DNA of 10,733 nucleotides from contig PUKL01000018.1 of assembly GCA_003552275.1 (NCBI GenBank), positions 1-10,733 of the forward strand. Reading direction: 5' to 3'. Below are positions 6,037 to 10,733 of this stretch, one piece after another (within the stretch, counting starts at the first letter, position 1; every line of letters begins with the position of its first letter). The DNA comes from Mollicutes bacterium (GTDB lineage Bacteria > Bacillota_I > Bacilli_A > Izemoplasmatales > Izemoplasmataceae). Made by a program: the position numbers and the translations under genes. The notes under the pieces are model-generated. The model searched no databases, was not told the DNA's origin, and saw nothing but the letters and a program-made list of their open reading frames with translations.

Positions 6037-6426
6037 ATGAAAAACCCGATCGAATGGCTCCAGAAACTCGAAAATGAGGAAACCACCGTCGACGAAGTGA
6101 AAAAGGAACTCACAGCCGAAAAAGAGACGGCGGTTCCTCAAAAGACCGAAGGTGGTGCACGAAAAGCCGCCGCGAACCTTCTCCGGGTCCACATCAGAAG
6201 CTCCGACGGCGACAAAGTGGACATCAAGGTACCCTTGAAACTCGCGAAACTGTTCCTCGGAAAGGGTGGCGGCATCGTCAGTCGGAAAGGTCTGCCCGGC
6301 AAGGCCTTCGAAGAAGCCGGCATCGATTTCGAAGACATCTACGCCCTTCTCGAAAGCGGACAAGTCGGTGAACTGGTCGATATCGAATCGAGCGACGGCG
6401 ACATCGTCAAAGTCTATGTCGAATAA
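6037..6426 (+). CDS. SHOCT-like domain protein (YvlB N-terminal type)
   Basis: A soluble 129-residue protein. Residues 1-25 (MKNPIEWLQKLENEETTVDE onward) form a short helical SHOCT-like module of the 'L-x-x-L-E-x-G-x-I-T-x-E-E' kind. A Lys/Glu-rich linker follows, then a C-terminal domain with strand-turn-strand units at 48-66 (LLRVHIRSSDGDKVDIKVP) and 113-129 (LVDIESSDGDIVKVYVE) around helical segments including LKLAKLFL and DFEDIYALLESG. This matches the N-terminal region of YvlB/LiaX-type proteins, linked in Bacillota to envelope stress; the usual C-terminal DUF4097 part is absent, so this is a stand-alone version. ATG 6037 is chosen for AAGGTGA (6025-6031); an in-frame GTG at 6028 overlaps that site. 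It is last in the microprotein operon. Exact role unknown. Confidence 0.82.
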   Translation: MKNPIEWLQKLENEETTVDEVKKELTAEKETAVPQKTEGGARKAAANLLRVHIRSSDGDKVDIKVPLKLAKLFLGKGGGIVSRKGLPGKAFEEAGIDFEDIYALLESGQVGELVDIESSDGDIVKVYVE

Positions 6427-6442
6427 TCCACTTTCTCTTCTA

Positions 6443-6474
6443 AGAGAGAAGTGTGCGGACACTTCTCTCTTTTT
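6443..6474 (+). terminator. Strong intrinsic terminator of the microprotein operon
   Basis: A perfect 12-bp stem (AGAGAGAAGTGT, 6443-6454, with ACACTTCTCTCT, 6459-6470) closed by the tetraloop GCGG and running into a T-tract (6470-6474). It begins 16 nt after the SHOCT-like stop. The bases just upstream (about 6430-6440) are a third, imperfect copy of the 3' arm and could pair with the 5' arm instead. Confidence 0.9.
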
Positions 6475-6497
6475 GTTGTCATTTGTGGGAAATGCTG

Positions 6498-6506
6498 TGA
6501 TATAAT
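6498..6506 (+). promoter_or_regulatory. Extended -10 promoter of the DUF3137-lemA operon
   Basis: TGATATAAT is a perfect extended -10 (TG-n-TATAAT). A possible -35, TTGTCA (6476-6481), is 19 bp upstream and overlaps the tail of the preceding terminator. Transcription would start near 6513, about 40 nt before the gene. Confidence 0.8.
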
Positions 6507-6551
6507 ACGGTACATAGACGGTGTGAATCCGCACCAAAGGAGAGGGTGTTA

Positions 6552-7472
6552 TTGAAAGAAGGCCTGCAAGAGCACCAAGCCAAAAAGAAGCGGGCTGAAC
6601 GCATCATTCTTCTCGGGCTTCCGTTTTTGGGATTCGGCATATTGGCGGCCGTTCTGGGAACCACCGAAGCGCTCGGAGAATGGGCGGTCACCGTCGGTGT
6701 CGTCCTCATCATTTTCGCCGTGCTGGTCTTTGTGCTCGGTTTTGCGCTATTCCAGCGGTTCGAGACCAATTTCAAGCACGAGTTCCTCAAGGACTATCTT
6801 TCCGGATTGGTCGAAGAGGGCGAATTCGTCCCCAAAAAGGGTTTCGGCAAGATCCAGGGGCTCGACCCCGCGGATGTCTACAACACGGAGTTCATCGAGA
6901 GGGCGGACCGGTTCTACAGTTATGATTTCTTCCGGGGCAAGATCGACGGTGTCGACTTTGTATCGAGCGACGTCAAGTTGCAGCGGATCGAGTATGAGAC
7001 CTATCGGGACAAGGATGGAAAAATACGCCGCCGCAAGAAGTATGTCACCTATTTCCACGGCCGGGTCTTCCATTTCGACTTCAACAAGGATTTCGACGGC
7101 CACGTCCTGGTCCTCGAACGATACAAACCCCAGACCCGCCGTAAATACCAAAAAGTCGAGTTCGAATCCGTCGATTTCAACAAGAAGTTCCGGACCCTCG
7201 CCACCCGGGAACATACGGCGTTCTACATCCTCACACCCCATTTCATGGAATCCCTGATGAAAATCGAGAAGAACCACCCGGGGAACCTCGGTTTCTCCTT
7301 CATCGACAACAAACTCTACTTTGCGATCCACACCGGGAAGCCGACGTTTTCCGTACGTCCCTTCCGCCGTCTCGACGAAAAGCTATTGGAAAAATTCCGT
7401 GAGGATGTGGGCTTGATCCACAATCTCGTGGACGAACTGAAACTGAACCGGAAAATATTCAAGGAGGATTGA
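6552..7472 (+). CDS. DUF3137-like membrane protein
   Basis: A 306-residue protein with a charged N-terminus (LQEHQAKKKRAER), two closely spaced membrane segments (about 18-36 and 45-67) and a large, mainly beta-rich soluble domain. The soluble part contains SYDFFRGKIDGVDFVSSDV, a KRRKK-like basic turn, FHGRVFHFDFNKDF and a late LGFSFIDNKLYFAIHTGK, the layout I associate with DUF3137 proteins, which are often encoded beside lemA. Biochemical function unknown. The start is uncertain: TTG 6552 lies 9 nt from AGGAG (6538-6542), whereas in-frame GTG 6546 is only 3 nt from it; both give nearly the same protein. The gene is 4 nt upstream of lemA and shares its promoter, so the products probably act together at the membrane. 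Confidence 0.83.
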   Translation: MKEGLQEHQAKKKRAERIILLGLPFLGFGILAAVLGTTEALGEWAVTVGVVLIIFAVLVFVLGFALFQRFETNFKHEFLKDYLSGLVEEGEFVPKKGFGKIQGLDPADVYNTEFIERADRFYSYDFFRGKIDGVDFVSSDVKLQRIEYETYRDKDGKIRRRKKYVTYFHGRVFHFDFNKDFDGHVLVLERYKPQTRRKYQKVEFESVDFNKKFRTLATREHTAFYILTPHFMESLMKIEKNHPGNLGFSFIDNKLYFAIHTGKPTFSVRPFRRLDEKLLEKFREDVGLIHNLVDELKLNRKIFKED

Positions 7473-7476
7473 AAAC

Positions 7477-8040
7477 ATGCAAGGATGGCTCATCGCTCTA
7501 ATTGTCATTGGTGTTTTGTTATTGGTCGTGTTGATTTGGTACATCGCGACCATGAACAACCTCAGACAACTCAAGGTCAAGGTCAAAGAAGCCGAATCGG
7601 GAATCGATGTCGCTCTGACGAAGCGTTTCGACACTCTTTCGAAGATGGTCGAAACCGTCAAAGGCTATACCAAACACGAAGCCAAGACGTTTGAAAATGT
7701 CGTCAAATGGCGTCAGAACATGCCGGACGAACTCACCGTGAAACAAAAAGAAGAGTTCATGGAAAAGATGAACCAGGTCCAATCGGACATCAATGTCGTC
7801 GTGGAGAACTATCCCGATCTGAAAGCGGAGAAGGTCTTCACCAACCTGCAACGGAGCATTGCCGATGTCGAAGAACATCTCCAGGCTTCGCGCCGGATGT
7901 TCAATGCCAATGTCTCCCGTTTGAACTCGCGGATCGTCACGTTCCCCGTGAGCATCGTCGCCGCTAAGATCAACATGCAGAAGTATCCGTTCTTCGAAGC
8001 GGAACCCGCGAAGACCCAAGATGTAAAAATGGAGTTTTGA
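7477..8040 (+). CDS. lemA: LemA family protein
   Basis: A 187-residue LemA protein: one N-terminal membrane anchor (about residues 5-24, WLIALIVIGVLLLVVLIWYI) followed by a long helical-bundle domain. Family hallmarks include MNNLRQLKVKVKEAESGIDV after the anchor, a long segment around TLSKMVETVKGYTKHE, the ENYPDLKAEKVFTNLQRSI stretch, and the closing NVSRLNSRIVTFPVSIVA element. Members have an extracytoplasmic or cytoplasmic coiled domain of unknown biochemical role. AGGAGG (7462-7467) lies 9 nt before the ATG. Pairing with a DUF3137 protein is a recurrent arrangement in Gram-positive relatives, to my knowledge. Confidence 0.95.
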   Translation: MQGWLIALIVIGVLLLVVLIWYIATMNNLRQLKVKVKEAESGIDVALTKRFDTLSKMVETVKGYTKHEAKTFENVVKWRQNMPDELTVKQKEEFMEKMNQVQSDINVVVENYPDLKAEKVFTNLQRSIADVEEHLQASRRMFNANVSRLNSRIVTFPVSIVAAKINMQKYPFFEAEPAKTQDVKMEF

Positions 8041-8055
8041 CCGAAGAATGCAACG

Positions 8056-8086
8056 AATCCCGGCCCCCGGAGGGCCGGGATTTTTT
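8056..8086 (+). terminator. Intrinsic terminator after lemA
   Basis: An 11-bp perfect stem (AATCCCGGCCC, 8056-8066, with GGGCCGGGATT, 8072-8082), a 5-nt loop and a T-tract (8081-8086). Confidence 0.92.
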
Positions 8087-8122
8087 GTGACGTCCCGCCC
8101 AAGCGGCGGCAAATGTCGTTTG

Positions 8123-8131
8123 TGGTATAAT
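8123..8131 (+). promoter_or_regulatory. Extended -10 promoter of the serine dehydratase gene
   Basis: TGGTATAAT is a perfect extended -10. No good -35 is seen at the expected spacing. Transcription would start near 8138, about 24 nt before the ATG. Confidence 0.75.
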
Positions 8132-8161
8132 GGGAATAGATGAATATTTCCTGGAGGTTGT

Positions 8162-9355
8162 ATGAAATCGTTGCGTGACTTGTACAAGATCGGCAAAGGG
8201 CCGTCGAGTTCGCACACCATCGGCCCGGAGCGGGCCGCGAAGATTTTCATGCAAAGACACCCGGCACCGCGTTATCGTGTCATCTTGTATGGTTCGTTGG
8301 GCCTCACGGGAAGAGGGCATCTCACCGACAAGGTTCTCGCCGAGACCCTACCGGATGCGGAGATCGTCTTTTCCGGGGATTTCGTCGACGAGCATCCGAA
8401 CACCCTCGACCTCTTCGCTCTCGATGAGAGGGGGAAGATCAAGGCCCGTATGCGTGCCTACAGCATCGGTGGCGGGTCCATCCGCATCGAGAACGAGGAT
8501 GATGATAGACCCTTGGATGTCTATCCGCACGCATCATTCAAGGATGTGGCGGATTATTGCCGAAAGGAAGGGATCGACCTTCCGGCCTATGTGCGGCGGT
8601 TCGAGCCCGACGGACTTGATGATCATCTTGCCCGCGTCCTCGATGCCATGGACACATCCATCCGGGAAGGCATCGACGCCGAAGGGGTGCTTCCCGGTGA
8701 CCTGGGACTGCGCCGTAAAGCGGGGACCTTGTATCGGATGAAACCGACCGATGAGCCCGATGAGGTCGGCCTCACCCGTATCGTCAGCGCTTACGCTTTC
8801 GCGGTGAGTGAGACGAATGCGAGTGGCGGCACGGTCGTGACGGCACCGACATGCGGTGCGAGCGGTGTCTTGCCTGCGGTTTTGCGTTTCATGAGAGATA
8901 AGCACGATTTACAAAGACAAGCCCTCATCGATGCCCTCGCCGTCGGTGGCATCATCGGCAACATCGTCAAACACAACGCATCCATCAGCGGCGCCGAAGC
9001 CGGATGTCAAGCCGAAATCGGCACCGCCTGCAGCATGGCCGCCGCCATGCATGCGTTCTTGCGGGATGCCGATATGGACACCATCGAATATGCGGCCGAG
9101 GTCGCCATGGAGCATCATCTCGGCTTGACGTGCGATCCCGTCCTCGGCTATGTGCAGATACCCTGCATAGAACGCAATGCGGTCGCGGCCCTCCGGGCCA
9201 TGGATGCGAGCAATATCGCCTATTTCTCGAGCGCTTTCCGAAAGATCTCTTTCGACCTCGTGGTGGAGACCATGCACGAGACCGGTCGCGATCTTCCGAA
9301 AGGATACCGCGAGACCTCGACTAAGGGATTGGCGAAGAAATACCGTTTGAAATGA
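8162..9355 (+). CDS. sdaA: L-serine dehydratase (iron-sulfur type, single chain)
   Basis: Converts L-serine to pyruvate and ammonia using a [4Fe-4S] cluster instead of PLP. The beta domain is at the N-terminus, with IGKGPSSSHTIGPERAA (10-26) and SIGGGS near 102-107; the alpha (catalytic) domain follows, with SETNASGGTVVTAPTCGASG around 216-235. The presumed cluster ligands Cys282, Cys324 and Cys335 keep the 42- and 11-residue spacing known from characterised bacterial enzymes, within SGAEAGCQAEIG and LTCDPVLGYVQIPCIERNA. At 397 residues it is shorter than the roughly 450-residue fused enzymes of enterobacteria, and unlike the split sdaAA/sdaAB pair common in Bacillota. GGAGG (8153-8157) precedes the ATG. 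Probably co-transcribed with the methyltransferase gene 15 nt downstream. Confidence 0.96.
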   Translation: MKSLRDLYKIGKGPSSSHTIGPERAAKIFMQRHPAPRYRVILYGSLGLTGRGHLTDKVLAETLPDAEIVFSGDFVDEHPNTLDLFALDERGKIKARMRAYSIGGGSIRIENEDDDRPLDVYPHASFKDVADYCRKEGIDLPAYVRRFEPDGLDDHLARVLDAMDTSIREGIDAEGVLPGDLGLRRKAGTLYRMKPTDEPDEVGLTRIVSAYAFAVSETNASGGTVVTAPTCGASGVLPAVLRFMRDKHDLQRQALIDALAVGGIIGNIVKHNASISGAEAGCQAEIGTACSMAAAMHAFLRDADMDTIEYAAEVAMEHHLGLTCDPVLGYVQIPCIERNAVAALRAMDASNIAYFSSAFRKISFDLVVETMHETGRDLPKGYRETSTKGLAKKYRLK

Positions 9356-9370
9356 AGAACGGGGAAGGGG

Positions 9371-10726
9371 ATGAAAGTCTTGTTGCAGAAGAACGATGTC
9401 CATGAGGTCGAATTCGTCGACATGACCCATGATGCCAAGGGCGTCTGTAAGATCGACGGGTTCCCCGTTTTTGTCAAAGATGCCTTGAAGGGTGAAAAAG
9501 CGTTGATCCGGGTGGTCAAGGTCAACAAGAATTTCGCATTCGGTCGTTTGGTCGAAATCAAGGAGGAATCCCCCTTCCGGAAGATCCCCATCTGCGAGCA
9601 TTTTTCCACTTGCGGCGGATGCGACACCATGCACATGAGCTACGAGATGCAGCTCTCGTTCAAACGGCACCGGGTCAAAGAGACGTTGCGGAAGATCGCC
9701 CATGTGGAACCGCAAATCCAAAGGACCATCGGCATGGAGAATCCCTTCTATTACCGGAACAAGGCGATCATCCCCTTTGAAAAGCGCAAGGGGAGGGTCA
9801 TGGCGGGTTTCTACAAGAATCGCACCCGCGAGGTTGTCGATTTGAAACGTTGTCATATCATCCCGAAGAGTTTCTCGGAGATCGTGCGTTACCTGAAAGG
9901 CCATTTCCAAAACCGGGGCATCTCCGTCTATGACGAAGAAACCCAGGACGGGTGTGTCCGGGCGGTGATGCTCAGACAAAGCTTGGCTTATGACGAAATC
10001 GCGCTCACTCTCGTGCTGGCCGAGAGCCGTCTCCCCTATAAGGACGAACTCGTCGAAGGTCTTTTGAAGCGATTCCCGAACATCGTCTCCATCGTGAAGA
10101 ACGTGAACGCCAAGAACGCGGGCTCCCTCATTGAAGGAAAAAGTCGCACTATATACGGCAAGGACCTCCTCCGCGACCGACTGTCGGGATTCGAATACCG
10201 GATCGCCCACAAATCCTTCTACCAGGTGAATCCCCTCCAGACCGCCCGTCTCTACAAAGAGGCCATGCGCTTGGCCAAACCGGGACCCGAGGATGTGGTG
10301 GTCGACGCTTATTGCGGTGTGGGGACGATGACTCTTCCCTTCGCCCAACGGGCCGGCCGTGTCATCGGTATCGAGAGTGTGAAGGAAGCAGTCAAGAATG
10401 CGCAGGAGAACGCTGACGAAAACGACATCGACAATGTCGAGTTCTTACAAGGCGATGCCGCCGAGGTCATCCAGAAGCTCGAACATGAACGAATCGACAC
10501 CCTCATCGTCGACCCGCCGAGAAAGGGTTGTGAAAAAGCCTTTCTGCAGGCGGTCATGGCGATGGAGATCCCCCGGATCGTCTATGTGTCGTGCAACGTG
10601 TCCACACTCGCCAGGGATGCGAACATCCTCTCCGGGGCGGGGTATGAAGTCAAAGAGGCCGTCCCCGTCGACATGTTCCCCCAAACCAGTCACATCGAGA
10701 CCGTCATGCTTTTGGAGAAACAGTGA
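9371..10726 (+). CDS. rlmD: 23S rRNA (uracil-C5)-methyltransferase, RlmD/RlmCD type
   Basis: SAM-dependent enzyme methylating C5 of a uridine in 23S rRNA (U1939, and in some Gram-positives also U747). An N-terminal TRAM RNA-binding domain (about 4-63) is followed by [4Fe-4S] ligands Cys75, Cys81 and Cys84 (CEHFSTCGGC) and Cys161 (KRCHI). The SAM-binding motif is VDAYCGVGTMTL (311-322), then IVDPPRKGC (379-387), and the catalytic nucleophile is Cys408 in YVSCNVSTLARD. FYQVNP, a further family motif, lies near 286-291. At 451 residues it is full length. A G-rich run abuts the ATG (GGGGAAGGGG, 9361-9370), so an effective Shine-Dalgarno is at 9361-9366 with short spacing; in-frame TTG codons at 9380 and 9383 are less likely starts. 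Which uridine(s) it modifies cannot be told from sequence alone. Confidence 0.94.
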   Translation: MKVLLQKNDVHEVEFVDMTHDAKGVCKIDGFPVFVKDALKGEKALIRVVKVNKNFAFGRLVEIKEESPFRKIPICEHFSTCGGCDTMHMSYEMQLSFKRHRVKETLRKIAHVEPQIQRTIGMENPFYYRNKAIIPFEKRKGRVMAGFYKNRTREVVDLKRCHIIPKSFSEIVRYLKGHFQNRGISVYDEETQDGCVRAVMLRQSLAYDEIALTLVLAESRLPYKDELVEGLLKRFPNIVSIVKNVNAKNAGSLIEGKSRTIYGKDLLRDRLSGFEYRIAHKSFYQVNPLQTARLYKEAMRLAKPGPEDVVVDAYCGVGTMTLPFAQRAGRVIGIESVKEAVKNAQENADENDIDNVEFLQGDAAEVIQKLEHERIDTLIVDPPRKGCEKAFLQAVMAMEIPRIVYVSCNVSTLARDANILSGAGYEVKEAVPVDMFPQTSHIETVMLLEKQ

Positions 10727-10733
10727 TCACGCA

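Overview
The window reads as chromosomal DNA of a Bacillota-like (low-GC Gram-positive lineage) bacterium with an unusually GC-rich genome, roughly mid-50s percent by eye. Evidence for this is strong purine-rich Shine-Dalgarno sequences, some GTG/TTG starts, sigma-A type promoters (several extended -10), intrinsic terminators with U-tracts, and a gene set typical of that phylum (LemA, a DUF3137 protein, a YvlB-like SHOCT-domain protein, a TRAM-type RNA uracil methyltransferase). TGA is used as stop throughout, so this is not a mycoplasma-code organism. I cannot name a genus.

Layout. (1) 1-610: 5' part of a B12-binding radical SAM gene on the minus strand, divergent from uvrB, with two back-to-back extended -10 promoters in a very short intergenic region. 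(2) 611-5057: uvrB, then a three-gene ABC-2 type exporter operon (ATPase plus two permeases) closed by an intrinsic terminator. (3) 5058-6474: a compact unit that begins with an extremely AT-rich tract and a near-consensus promoter, runs through a tandem series of tiny genes (31-39 codons each) and ends with a YvlB-like SHOCT-domain protein and a strong terminator. (4) 6498-8086: a two-gene operon of a DUF3137 membrane protein and LemA, with its own promoter and terminator. (5) 8123-10726: L-serine dehydratase followed by a 23S rRNA uracil-C5 methyltransferase.

The unusual part is region 3. Four of the tiny genes (5427-5528, 5651-5749, 5773-5892, 5895-6002) are clearly paralogous microproteins sharing the core [ED]-x-M-[KN]-x-N-H-x-x-[KR]-[VI]-x-x-[IV]. 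A fifth (5281-5376) is a more distant likely member. Each has its own ribosome binding site, and all seem to be on one transcript with the SHOCT-like gene. The gap between the second and third microgene holds an inverted partial copy of the last one, giving an exact 21-bp inverted repeat. I do not recognise a function; a multi-copy peptide series co-expressed with a possible envelope-stress regulator is the best candidate for something undescribed here. The other genes look intact and conventional.
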